From the IMG/VR virus record IMGVR_UViG_3300013126_000211, positions 1 to 25,913 of that record: 25,913 bases of DNA, one strand, 5' to 3'. The DNA is from a virus. The translations under genes and the position numbers were made by a program. Shown one piece after another: positions 10,601-18,463 of the stretch (the first letter of the stretch is position 1; each line of letters opens with the position of its first letter). The notes below the pieces were generated by a model. The model saw nothing but the letters and a program-made list of their open reading frames with translations. It had not been told where the DNA came from and did no database searches.

Positions 10601-13406
10601 AGACAAACTGATTCTCAATGCAAGAGGCGATTTTGAAGTTTTATATGGAACTCCTTCTTTGACTCCAACATATCCTCAAGATAAACTAAAGTCCATGACT
10701 TTGTATCTTTTGGATAAAGCAGATTATATCTTCAATCCAACCGACATCAAGTATAAGATGTTGGAAAATAGAAGATATACCATGCGTGATATCGGTAAGA
10801 TAGACAACAGAGTTAAGAAACTTGAATATTACACCACACTTTCTCTTTTAGAGAAATCTGCTGAAGATTTGTTGGTTCTTGATGCGAATGGAAATGATAG
10901 ATTTAAGTCTGGTATTTTGGTCGATACTTTTACTGGTCACAGAATAGGCGATGTGGTAAATCCAGACTACAACATCGCAATGGACTTCAACGAAGGTTAT
11001 GCCAGACCTCCATTCAGAACAGAAACAACAAGACTTATTTCTCTTACAAATGGAAGCACCACTTTCGTCAAGATAGGTGATAATGGAATAGATTCAGAGA
11101 CGGATAGAGGAGACTATAGAGACAACATCTATATGTTCCCATATACAAGAGAGGTGTTTGTCGCACAACCACTTGCCACAAGATCAATATCCGTACAACC
11201 ACACGAAGTAACGGTATTCGAGGGAACTGGAAACATGTTCCCTCCTTTGGATAACTGGGTTGATCGTGAATTCCGTCCTGCTTTAAATGTAAATTTGGCA
11301 GGAGATAATGATGCATGGCAAATGATGGTTGCTTCATTCAACAATAACAATCTCGCACCATTCGGTACACAGTGGAATGAATGGCAAACTCTATCCTCTG
11401 TTGGTATCAATAGCGAAAGCGAAACACAGACTACCTCCGAAGTTATTGCACAAGGTAATAGAAACAGAGGAGAGTTTCCAACAGGCACTCCAGATATACA
11501 AATAGGTTCTGCAAATAGATGGCTGTGGAGAGATACCGCAATAACTACTCTGACCACAACGACTATAACAGAGCAACTTTTACAAGAAAGAACAGGACTA
11601 CTCAATACTCTCAGCACTTCGACTTCCGAAGTATCGTTGGGTAACAGAATTGTAGATGTTTCTCTACAACCATATATGAGAGAAGCAATATTGAGGGTTT
11701 GGGGAGTTGGACTAAAGCCAAGATCCAAGATGTATGTCTTCTTTGATGGTATAAATGTTGCGGAGTATTGCTACAAGTATAACTCGCTAAATGATCTTTT
11801 CCAAGATGTTGCTGGAGATATACCAACACCACTTCATTTTGCAACAGCAGATATATCGGATCTGAAGACAAACGATAATGGTGCTGCTTTCATTGAGTTT
11901 AGATTACCAGGCGGTACATTTAGAACTGGAGACAGAAAGTTTGAAATCACCGACGATCCTAGAAATGACAGAAATAAAGCGTCTAGTTATGCATCTGCAA
12001 TCTATTCAGCGAGTGGCCTGAGAACAGTTTCTGAAGAAACAATAGCAACTACTAGAAACTTTGAAGTAACCAGATCAGATCTTCCAAGTGAACAAAGAAC
12101 CATAGAGAATACCAGAGTAGAGACGGAATCAAGCACCGTAATTCAAAGAAATAACTGGGATCCTCTTGCACAGACTTTCTTCGTAGATCCCGTTCTATAC
12201 CCAGAAGGTATATTCTTGGAAAGCGTAGATATATTCTTTGCAAGAAAACCAACAGAGAATGTTCCAGTTCACATACAAGTAAGACCAGTTGTGAATGGAT
12301 ATCCAGATTCTGTCAGAATCTATCCAGGCGGAATAGTGTTCAAGCAAATGGACGAAGTAAATGTGTCAGATACTCCAAATGCAAATGACAGTTCAACTAT
12401 AACAAAGTTTGCATTCAGCAGACCACTGCATCTTCTTCCTGGCGAACACTCCATAGTAGTCAAGAGTCCAAGCAGTGAATATGAAGTTTATATTGCCACT
12501 CTGGGAGACTTCTTACTAGGAACGCAAAGCAAAGTTACGAATCAACCATATGTCGGTGTATTCTTCACATCTGCAAATGCCAGCACATGGACTGCTGATC
12601 AAAACAGTGACATAATGATGATTCTGAATAAGTGTGTATTTACCACAAATCAAGTTTATGATGTGGAACTACAGAATGAACAAAGAGATGATATCGTTGT
12701 ATACGAAACCATAAACCTTACTGGTTCTTATGTGGATTTTGCTTCTTGCAGAACACAATGGGAGTTTACTGGTGTGCCAATTACAAACACAACATTTGCT
12801 CCGATAGGCATTGAACCAAACGAAAACAAGCAATTGAGATTGTCGTGCAGTTATGGTAAAGATGCAAACAAGACTTGCAGAATAAGCGTGTCTGCATCTA
12901 CAACAAACAGAGATGTATGTCCTGTTATAGATCTTGATGTAATGGATCTGTTTACGGTTCAGAATCTCTTGGAGTCCAACAGCACGGTGAGTGCAAATGG
13001 AGAACTGAATCCTTATGCGGCTTCCACCCAACAAGGTAGCATAGCCAGAGCAAGATATGTTTCCAGAGTAGTGACTTTGGAGGATGGTTTCGAATCCAAC
13101 AATCTAAAGTGTGTTCTTACATTGCATAAACCAGAAAATACAAATATTCAGGTATTTGCCAAAGTACAAGAAACATATTCTACTGGAGAATTCCACCAGA
13201 ATTCTTATGTACAGATGACTCCAAATATCACCAATTTCGACTCGTTCTACACCACAAATCCAAACGAATTTGTTGAAGTAGAATTCGATCTACCGTCCGA
13301 TACCTCTTCTTCCTTCAACAGATTCTGCATCAAGATATGCATGTACAGCACAAATACCGCATATGTTCCAAAGATTAAGGACATGAGAGCGATGGCCGTT
13401 CTATGA
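7647..13406 (+). CDS. Giant DUF4815-associated baseplate/tail-fibre structural protein (1919 aa)
   Basis: This is the largest gene in the window. Its C-terminal half carries motifs I recognise from large structural proteins of T4-like marine phages: YLPRRDKLILNARGDFEVLYG near residue 980; the helical NRRYTMRDIGKIDNRVKKLE block around 1045-1065, followed by RFKSGILVDTFTGHRIGDVV; DPLAQTFFVDP near 1505; VPVHIQVRPVVNGYP; and the stretch ending NASTWTADQNSD near 1640. The N-terminal ~950 residues are beta-rich and not recognised. The first ~280 are coded by more AT-rich DNA than the rest. No signal peptide or membrane segment is visible. The gene lies 18 nt after the 664-aa DUF4815 gene, in the same frame, and overlaps the next gene by 4 nt. 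A role as a baseplate-attached fibre or fibre-anchor protein is inferred from position and family; catalytic residues were not seen. Confidence 0.7.
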   Translation: MAFNSTIYEPNLQDTTACNNRNSPFNYVAGDVSRTSYQMRLVSDSKTRIVNAAFAQIIQPNFPQAYDPRLTKGSYPSGVGFIDNYSSNNLYTVRQLNKDGTVTGVGKTVRWVPSTEVDSEASLFIQVTSANSFISPYVGTTYNATSALDSGIIFSEQYTSDAELVSTGWGSSVKSIENVNEVWEFTLTTDTTHTGGTIDATGVLTAINLKNAVGTQLSQGYIFRTETQSGLPIVTVHLFTNISNVDQGFILQSQQLTDGLPCFSYLINSSQELTSLGFVRIEFNDRNESKLPFNNSAIETTTRNIYQWRWDTLTGNSAAKAQGVFYAWVPSQKALYVGECDENNTFAVKYGPVYQSGGIVWGNEGFTTNTNFTERSGRFVNIKHNEENNYSDTKEYIQGETLLQTLSRDFSYDTNYNFIPGEKVFQIQEPNTNGDPDSSVNYEYSSATVISWSYPDQTNPADTSPMILVARIDRYGPDQPGAFSSTTNPFAELNDFTVGDTVGVSDFAFAGKIVPYRVLIGSLTGIQSWPYEVNSANVYFTDNRETRAIKSSTPVNSTIGTTRVRAVTPYSSIQEGETGPLYKFFIFDTELTEPDSSFKNVSGLVYKSGDVRKKISTVAPFSGKKRVLQSFGNTNQTIETYDTVVFEPGKDKNIFKLPVGTVFENVMSGDSLSVEIQKVFNTRFENSSSTVTIAPNSGSSPLSNLTFLTADANTNWFVVNTATGEKYTLVTGQAPQANSDQLSYEIQGDSLVLNRAASETAQEDITVFAKMDATFTVDTIKKKRLYSQTKTVTSLALQTTGKHKGKYTAIIDADGIVAKLNSIYAVTSTGQPITGTAKLDAYFKIDVGVTDQKIVKPQLVLNPGYSNPDGTLKGEVFSTPESSVAPESVFLEVSYDYYGYDTIDVPGIAARESFKDSDGTQSSVADVPFYISPNDGMMYHESSIIDFRPNALQPGNNGFDMGNTKIVPHPDWADSINVSFYLPRRDKLILNARGDFEVLYGTPSLTPTYPQDKLKSMTLYLLDKADYIFNPTDIKYKMLENRRYTMRDIGKIDNRVKKLEYYTTLSLLEKSAEDLLVLDANGNDRFKSGILVDTFTGHRIGDVVNPDYNIAMDFNEGYARPPFRTETTRLISLTNGSTTFVKIGDNGIDSETDRGDYRDNIYMFPYTREVFVAQPLATRSISVQPHEVTVFEGTGNMFPPLDNWVDREFRPALNVNLAGDNDAWQMMVASFNNNNLAPFGTQWNEWQTLSSVGINSESETQTTSEVIAQGNRNRGEFPTGTPDIQIGSANRWLWRDTAITTLTTTTITEQLLQERTGLLNTLSTSTSEVSLGNRIVDVSLQPYMREAILRVWGVGLKPRSKMYVFFDGINVAEYCYKYNSLNDLFQDVAGDIPTPLHFATADISDLKTNDNGAAFIEFRLPGGTFRTGDRKFEITDDPRNDRNKASSYASAIYSASGLRTVSEETIATTRNFEVTRSDLPSEQRTIENTRVETESSTVIQRNNWDPLAQTFFVDPVLYPEGIFLESVDIFFARKPTENVPVHIQVRPVVNGYPDSVRIYPGGIVFKQMDEVNVSDTPNANDSSTITKFAFSRPLHLLPGEHSIVVKSPSSEYEVYIATLGDFLLGTQSKVTNQPYVGVFFTSANASTWTADQNSDIMMILNKCVFTTNQVYDVELQNEQRDDIVVYETINLTGSYVDFASCRTQWEFTGVPITNTTFAPIGIEPNENKQLRLSCSYGKDANKTCRISVSASTTNRDVCPVIDLDVMDLFTVQNLLESNSTVSANGELNPYAASTQQGSIARARYVSRVVTLEDGFESNNLKCVLTLHKPENTNIQVFAKVQETYSTGEFHQNSYVQMTPNITNFDSFYTTNPNEFVEVEFDLPSDTSSSFNRFCIKICMYSTNTAYVPKIKDMRAMAVL

Positions 13407-13615
13407 TACCTTTCTTGGACAGAACGGATATAGTCAGAGATCCTTATTCCAAAGCGATACTTTCCAAGGATAAGGCAGGATTTCTTGCTGCCAAGAAAAA
13501 GAAGGAAGAAGAATCTAGATATATAAAATTAGAAAAACAGGTTAATCAACTTAAGAATGACACCATACAAATAAAACAAATGTTGCAAGAGTTGTTGAAC
13601 AGAGGAAATAAATGA
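13403..13615 (+). CDS. Small coiled-coil protein (possible fibre adaptor or chaperone)
   Basis: A 70-aa protein. The N-terminus reads DRTDIVRDPYSKAILSKDKA, then comes a lysine-rich stretch (AAKKKKEEE, residues 29-37) and a C-terminal heptad-like helix (KLEKQVNQLKNDTIQIKQML) predicted to form a coiled coil. Both ends overlap neighbours by 4 nt (ATGA), so it is wedged between the 1919-aa and 1479-aa structural genes and is probably translationally coupled to both. Small coiled-coil proteins near fibre genes can be structural linkers or trimerisation helpers (T4 gp57A, 79 aa, is such a chaperone), but no sequence match to gp57A is claimed. That the ORF is real is well supported by packing; its function is inference. 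Confidence 0.65.
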   Translation: MIPFLDRTDIVRDPYSKAILSKDKAGFLAAKKKKEEESRYIKLEKQVNQLKNDTIQIKQMLQELLNRGNK

Positions 13616-16600
13616 GCACAAATACAGACGATATCATCTCTGGTGGGTTGTTTGCTCCTATAGAGCCACTTAAACTTAATGATACTTTTTATACATGGTA
13701 CAACACTACCAATATCATAATTGATGCGCTAAATCCTCTCGCCATCTACGATGTAGCGGCTGGACCTGGTATAACTGTCACCAAAATATCTGGTGGTGTG
13801 GGTGTTGTTAGTGTAAATGCTGGTTGTGGTTTAAAATTCGATACCAATATCTCTTTGACTCTGGATATATCGGGAACTCAGGAATCCTCGACTGTTCAAG
13901 AAGAAGATTACTATATTTTTGAACAATATGGTGGGACTAACATCACTACTGATAGTGGTGATTGTGAGACACTTTTTAAAGTTCAAGCAACTAACATACT
14001 TCCATATTTTGTTTCAGGTGATCACGATTTCTTAGGTGGCGATACTTCTCTATTCAAGGTATCTTCTACTAATTTTGAAATAGATTCTAATAATGTAGAA
14101 TTCAAGACAACCAACATCTATCTAAACAACAATCCAACGACAACAGATGATGGGTACGAAGATAGACAAAACATTGCTTTTGTAGGTTTTACCGTTCACG
14201 CTGGAGATGAAGAACCAACCTTTGGTTATGATGGTTCTATTCTTGCTTGGAAGAGTAATCAAAACTTTGCAGTGACATCCGACAGATCTTATGTTTCGGA
14301 CTCGGCAGGTTCTGATGCTTCTTTCCGTTTCAGTACAAAAACCGCATCACAGCAGAATGTTTCGCTTAAATTATTGACTGGCTCCAGAGAGTCTGACATA
14401 GATGCTGGTAAGATCTTTAGAATGGAAGCAATCGACAGTATTAATAAGATTTCTTTTCATTTTGATGATGAGAATACAACATTCGGTGAAGTTTCCATGT
14501 TCTCTGCTTCCTACAACCAGGCTCTTGATAGAACAGAGTTTCAAATTCAAGGAACTGCGTATATTAGAGACATAGAGGATTCGTCACAGTTTTTGACTGT
14601 ATCCGATAGTACAGCATATAAAGTTCCAATCACCAATACAAATGGAGTGTTGGACTATAAGTTTACAAACAGATTCGTATCCAGCAATTATTCGCCTACT
14701 TTGGTTGTAGGTGATGTTGTTCGTTTTGAGTATTCAGATAATACAAACACCACAGAAGATATTGATGTAGTGGCAGCGCAAGCAGACACAGAATCAAATT
14801 CCAGAACAGTCGGTGTAGTAGAATCTATTTCTGGTGGAAAGATTACCGTAGCACTTAATGGTGTCTGCAACAGAACGAGTGTCACATCTGGACAGGTTTA
14901 TTACCTATCACAAACTCTAGCAGGAAAAGTAACAAGCACAAAACCAACAAGCGGAATAGTAAAAGAAGTATTTGTTGGAGTAGATACATCCAAAGTATTG
15001 ATATTTGGAACATCAACTCTTCAAACACCTAACTTTGGTAGTGTGTTGGTAGACGGTGGAGACACAGTAGAATCCACGACATATGGTGATACTCTATCTC
15101 TTGTTGCTGGATCTAACATAAGTCTTTCGACAAATACAAGCAATGAAATTATAATAACTGCTGGTGCTTTAATTGATGCAGATTACTGGACAACCATATC
15201 CACAGACACTGGTGCTCCAAACGAAATTGCAGCAAGTGGACCAGGACAGCAAGCGTTTATTCTTGGTGGAAATGGTGCTTCAACGGAAGCAACAGGACCA
15301 GATACAATAGTGGTAAATGCTCCCAATTCATATGGAATCATAGAAATAGTCGGCGAAAATACAGATGAATTGGATTATACTCTAACCGCATCTTCTGGTT
15401 CCGATACTCTTACAATTCGTTCTGGCGTTGGTATAAACATAACTTCTTCCACAAACAACGATATTGTGATCGAGGCAACGGGACTTTCGGTTCCAGCAAA
15501 TAGATCAATCACCAATCAAAAATTGGCTCTAATGGAATCGTATAGCGTCAAGGGAGCGCAACTAAACGGCGAACCTATCGACATATATCAACAAGAAGAA
15601 GTTCATGAAATAACATATCCAGTTCTTGCGTCATATTATGATGTATATTATGGAACAGATGGAGAAAGAGTATACAGAGATCCTGTAACCTTAATAGAAT
15701 ATCCATCTCTTACAAGTGAAGTTTTGGAAAGCAGCACTCCAGTAGGAACTCCTAATGCAGTCTCTGGATTTGTAATTGGTAGAGTTGTTGATGAAGAAGG
15801 AAATGTATCCGATCTAAAGACACTAAACAGAAAAGAACTTCGTCTAATATTAGGTGCATCTTCCACTGGTTTCTTGGAAGAAAACAACAAACTGTTTAAT
15901 GCTTGGCAATTATATGACTATAGCGACATACTAACTTCTATAGATTCTGAGACTGCTGAAGGTAAGTCTGGAACTTTGAGATTCGTTGCTGGACCTGGTA
16001 TAGAACTAGAAGGTATAGAAGGAGTCGCTGGTAGCACATCTAAGTCCATAAAGATAACAGCAACTGGCGATGCCGCGGCGTTCTCAACCATCACGAATGT
16101 TACAACCGCAGAGAGTCTTCTGGCCGCTGGTGTTGGTTCTACACTAAACATCTCGGAAAGAGATGCTGTTGGTATTGATGTAACCAGTAACAACGAACTG
16201 GATTTCTATATCAAATCTGGTGGTATTACAAACGATATGTTGACAGGAATGCCAGAAAACAGTGTAAAGGTAAACACAGGCGGAACAAACGACACGACAC
16301 CTGTTGATCTCTATATTGATGAAAATCAAATTCTAGGTAGACTTGAAGATGGTTTTGTTAAAGCACTTTCTGGATCTGAAGTTCGTCAAATAATAGGACT
16401 CACATCTTCAGACTACTACAAGGCAATCAGTTGCTACACAGGAGCCACTCTATCTGGTACAGCAAATGCCGCAAGCACAGAAACATTGATTCTGCGTGGT
16501 GGAACTAATATAAGTCTTACTGTTCTTGGAGACAGTAGCATCAGAATTGATGCCACTACAGATTCTTCTATGTACGGAATCAAGACGATTTCGTTCTCAG

Positions 16601-18051
16601 AAACTGGACAAACATATACACCAACCCATTTAATCATGGATGAGGTTTATCTCTCGTCTTCAAGTGGTGTCTATAACAATATTGATGTAATTACTTCTTA
16701 TTCCTCAAGTACCGATACTTTGACTACAAGTTTTGATCTTGGTGTTATGCCACAAAGATCAGTTAAAGTCGCTGGGTCTGCTTACAACAACGGTAGAGGT
16801 GGTTACTTAGCCAGCAATCTGATTCTGCAACAAGGTCATGTTCTTGGTGTAACTACAACTGGAACTGCTGTATCGAGCATACCATTCTCCACTGTAGTTC
16901 AGAATTCTGGTCTTAGTTACTACTATTCCGCTAGTGTAGATGGTTACAACATCTATTCTTCGGGAGCAAGTCAACTGAAGTTTGTTTCTGGTGGAAATGT
17001 ACAACTGTCCTATGATGGAACCAACATCGTAATAACTTCAAACACAGATGTGCAGAGCGATACTACTCCTACTTTGGGTGGAAATCTGGAACTAGATTCC
17101 AAGTTCTTCACACAGGGAGCCAAGAAATCTTTAGGACTTACCAATTCTCTGACATATACCACAAATCATTATCTTAATGTTAAAAATGCTGTAAATAAGA
17201 TAGAACTTGAAGTCATAAGAGACACATCAGTTGCCACTGGTATAGACATAGTTATGACTCCATATGGTACAGGTTCTGTGGTGTCTCCAAGATTCTCTTC
17301 TGATGCCATAAACAATTTGACTCTGAAGACAGGAACCAGTGATGGTAAAATAGTGGTGGATGGTAATGCTTCTACATCTACAACAATATCTGCTACTGGA
17401 AGTAAAGCACTTTACCTTGCTCCTGGCACAAGTTCAAACGACATAGCGTTACACTTCGATAATGGTGTTTCCGCTAGAACTATTATTGCAAGAAGATCGA
17501 CTAACGATCTTGGTGTTCTCCACACGAGTCCACTTGGAAACTTGGTGCTGGCAGCAGGACACATCTCAACTGGAATTTCAACTGGAGCGAATTATATTCA
17601 AATGAATTCCAGCGTTCTGATGAACTCTAGCAAGACAATAGGTTCTCAAGATAATGTGATTAAGATTAACGCCACTGATAGTGGTTATCTAAAACTATCT
17701 GGAACCAACAAATCAGTTTCTCAGAAAGTTTCGTCCACCAGCATGATTACTGCGACTAGCAGAATCATCGACACATTCAAGATTTCCAGTATAGGGACCA
17801 GCATGAAGTATGTGGTGAGAGGAGAAAATCCTTCTACAGCCACAGATAAATTCCTATTGGAGTTTAATTTGATTATTTCTGGAACTGAAGTTGTAAGTGA
17901 AGTTATTTCCAGAATATATCCTGCTGCTGCGACAGGAACCACAAAAGGTGTAGTTCCATCCGTAGTTTCGGACGGAACCGATGTGGAAGTGTCCCTAAAT
18001 ACGATAGACGGAAACTATACCGTAACTGTTTACAGAACAGCACTACTATAA
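13612..18051 (+). CDS. Repeat-rich tail fibre protein (1479 aa)
   Basis: The N-terminal segment LNDTFYTWYNTTNIIIDALN (about residues 23-42) is the short helical anchor common at the start of fibre and gp10-like proteins in T4-like marine phages. The body is built from beta-rich repeats of the type 'GpGI...S..I.I.A' (GPGITVTKISGG, GSNISLSTNTSNEIIITAG, GVGINITSSTNNDIVIEA, GPGIELEGIEG, SGGNVQLSYDGTNIVITS). A larger repeat, 'SVK...LG...', recurs about three times near residues 630-750, 870-930 and 1045-1100. The motif TPTLGGNLELDSKFF is typical of phage fibre shafts. The C-terminal ~60 residues (GTTKGVVPSVVSDGTDVEV and on) resemble terminal domains of other marine phage fibres. It occupies the slot of T4 genes 10-12/wac, upstream of gene 13. 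An AGAGGAAA ribosome binding site precedes the start, inside the previous gene. The receptor is unknown. Confidence 0.8.
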   Translation: MSTNTDDIISGGLFAPIEPLKLNDTFYTWYNTTNIIIDALNPLAIYDVAAGPGITVTKISGGVGVVSVNAGCGLKFDTNISLTLDISGTQESSTVQEEDYYIFEQYGGTNITTDSGDCETLFKVQATNILPYFVSGDHDFLGGDTSLFKVSSTNFEIDSNNVEFKTTNIYLNNNPTTTDDGYEDRQNIAFVGFTVHAGDEEPTFGYDGSILAWKSNQNFAVTSDRSYVSDSAGSDASFRFSTKTASQQNVSLKLLTGSRESDIDAGKIFRMEAIDSINKISFHFDDENTTFGEVSMFSASYNQALDRTEFQIQGTAYIRDIEDSSQFLTVSDSTAYKVPITNTNGVLDYKFTNRFVSSNYSPTLVVGDVVRFEYSDNTNTTEDIDVVAAQADTESNSRTVGVVESISGGKITVALNGVCNRTSVTSGQVYYLSQTLAGKVTSTKPTSGIVKEVFVGVDTSKVLIFGTSTLQTPNFGSVLVDGGDTVESTTYGDTLSLVAGSNISLSTNTSNEIIITAGALIDADYWTTISTDTGAPNEIAASGPGQQAFILGGNGASTEATGPDTIVVNAPNSYGIIEIVGENTDELDYTLTASSGSDTLTIRSGVGINITSSTNNDIVIEATGLSVPANRSITNQKLALMESYSVKGAQLNGEPIDIYQQEEVHEITYPVLASYYDVYYGTDGERVYRDPVTLIEYPSLTSEVLESSTPVGTPNAVSGFVIGRVVDEEGNVSDLKTLNRKELRLILGASSTGFLEENNKLFNAWQLYDYSDILTSIDSETAEGKSGTLRFVAGPGIELEGIEGVAGSTSKSIKITATGDAAAFSTITNVTTAESLLAAGVGSTLNISERDAVGIDVTSNNELDFYIKSGGITNDMLTGMPENSVKVNTGGTNDTTPVDLYIDENQILGRLEDGFVKALSGSEVRQIIGLTSSDYYKAISCYTGATLSGTANAASTETLILRGGTNISLTVLGDSSIRIDATTDSSMYGIKTISFSETGQTYTPTHLIMDEVYLSSSSGVYNNIDVITSYSSSTDTLTTSFDLGVMPQRSVKVAGSAYNNGRGGYLASNLILQQGHVLGVTTTGTAVSSIPFSTVVQNSGLSYYYSASVDGYNIYSSGASQLKFVSGGNVQLSYDGTNIVITSNTDVQSDTTPTLGGNLELDSKFFTQGAKKSLGLTNSLTYTTNHYLNVKNAVNKIELEVIRDTSVATGIDIVMTPYGTGSVVSPRFSSDAINNLTLKTGTSDGKIVVDGNASTSTTISATGSKALYLAPGTSSNDIALHFDNGVSARTIIARRSTNDLGVLHTSPLGNLVLAAGHISTGISTGANYIQMNSSVLMNSSKTIGSQDNVIKINATDSGYLKLSGTNKSVSQKVSSTSMITATSRIIDTFKISSIGTSMKYVVRGENPSTATDKFLLEFNLIISGTEVVSEVISRIYPAAATGTTKGVVPSVVSDGTDVEVSLNTIDGNYTVTVYRTALL

Positions 18052-18055
18052 GGAG
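18051..18055 (+). promoter_or_regulatory. Strong Shine-Dalgarno that favours the second of two tandem ATGs
   Basis: AGGAG begins at the last base of the fibre stop codon. It is 3 nt from the ATG at 18059 and 6 nt from the ATG at 18062, so 18062 has the better spacing and is preferred as the start of the following gene. Confidence 0.6.
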
Positions 18056-18061
18056 TTTATG

Positions 18062-18418
18062 ATGAAGGTTAGTTTAGGTGAAATCTATATGTCCACTTCG
18101 ACAATGAATAAGTTGATCGACGCTTCTCTTCCTGCCAAATTGTCCTTTAGATTGGTTAGAGCCATGAGGGAAATGAACGATGCACTTAAGAATCTGGAAG
18201 AAGAACGAACCAAATTAATCAAAAAATACGGCAAGGATAACGGAGATGGAAATATTACTGTTTCCGAGGAAAATAAAAGTCAGTTTTTAGAAGAATTTAG
18301 CAATCTATTGACCGAAGAAATAGAAATACAATGGGAGCCAGTAGATCCAGATACACTTGGAGATATGACTCTCAGCGTAGGTGATATTGCAAAAATTGGG
18401 TTCCTCTTCAAGCAGTAA
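18062..18418 (+). CDS. Small conserved-type phage protein of unknown function (DUF1617-like)
   Basis: A 118-aa protein (119 if the upstream ATG at 18059 is used). It has an N-terminal KVSLGEIYMSTSTMNKLIDA helix, a basic/acidic helix (REMNDALKNLEEERTKLIKK), an acidic middle and a short C-terminal domain ending LSVGDIAKIGFLFKQ. The pattern of LPAKLSFRL, followed by a Lys-Lys-Tyr-Gly turn and an EEN/EE-I-E-I segment, recalls small DUF1617-type phage proteins. That resemblance is from memory and not certain. It has a strong ribosome binding site and sits between the fibre gene and the gp13 promoter, so it appears to be the last gene of the upstream transcription unit. No membrane segment or signal peptide is seen. 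The role is unknown; an assembly or virion accessory function would fit the context. Confidence 0.65.
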   Translation: MKVSLGEIYMSTSTMNKLIDASLPAKLSFRLVRAMREMNDALKNLEEERTKLIKKYGKDNGDGNITVSEENKSQFLEEFSNLLTEEIEIQWEPVDPDTLGDMTLSVGDIAKIGFLFKQ

Positions 18419-18425
18419 CTTTTCA

Positions 18426-18459
18426 TCTCCTCAATTATAAATAATAGAAATTGAGGAGA
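18426..18459 (+). promoter_or_regulatory. Hairpin that can sequester the gp13 ribosome binding site
   Basis: A perfect 11-bp inverted repeat: left arm TCTCCTCAATT at 18426-18436, right arm AATTGAGGAGA at 18449-18459, loop of 12 nt. The right arm contains the Shine-Dalgarno GAGGAG (18453-18458), 5 nt before the gp13 ATG at 18464. In RNA reading through from upstream, the hairpin would hide this site. No T-tract follows, so it does not look like an intrinsic terminator. The repeat is seen directly; the RNA effect is inferred. Confidence 0.7.
18436..18443 (+). promoter_or_regulatory. T4-type late promoter (TATAAATA) driving gp13 onward
   Basis: An exact match to the T4 late promoter -10 consensus TATAAATA (cyanophage late motif NATAAATA), in one of the few intergenic spaces of the window. 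With T4 geometry (-13 to -6), transcription would start at about 18449, the first base of the right arm of the surrounding inverted repeat. The transcript would then lack the left arm and leave the gp13 ribosome binding site open. It is the only exact TATAAATA I found on the + strand outside coding sequence. Confidence 0.75.
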
Positions 18460-18463
18460 GAAA

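Noticed and set aside
11129-11728. 199-aa minus-strand open frame
   Set aside because: It is fully inside the 1919-aa gene on the opposite strand, lacks recognisable motifs, and its composition mirrors the antisense of a conserved coding region.
18229-18264. EF-hand-like loop (DNGDGNITVSEE) in the 118-aa protein
   Set aside because: The first coordinating position is Lys instead of Asp, and there are no flanking EF-hand helices of the right pattern; probably coincidental.
18426-18459. Inverted repeat upstream of gp13 read as an intrinsic terminator
   Set aside because: No T-run follows the stem on either strand, the loop holds a perfect late promoter, and the right arm holds the Shine-Dalgarno.
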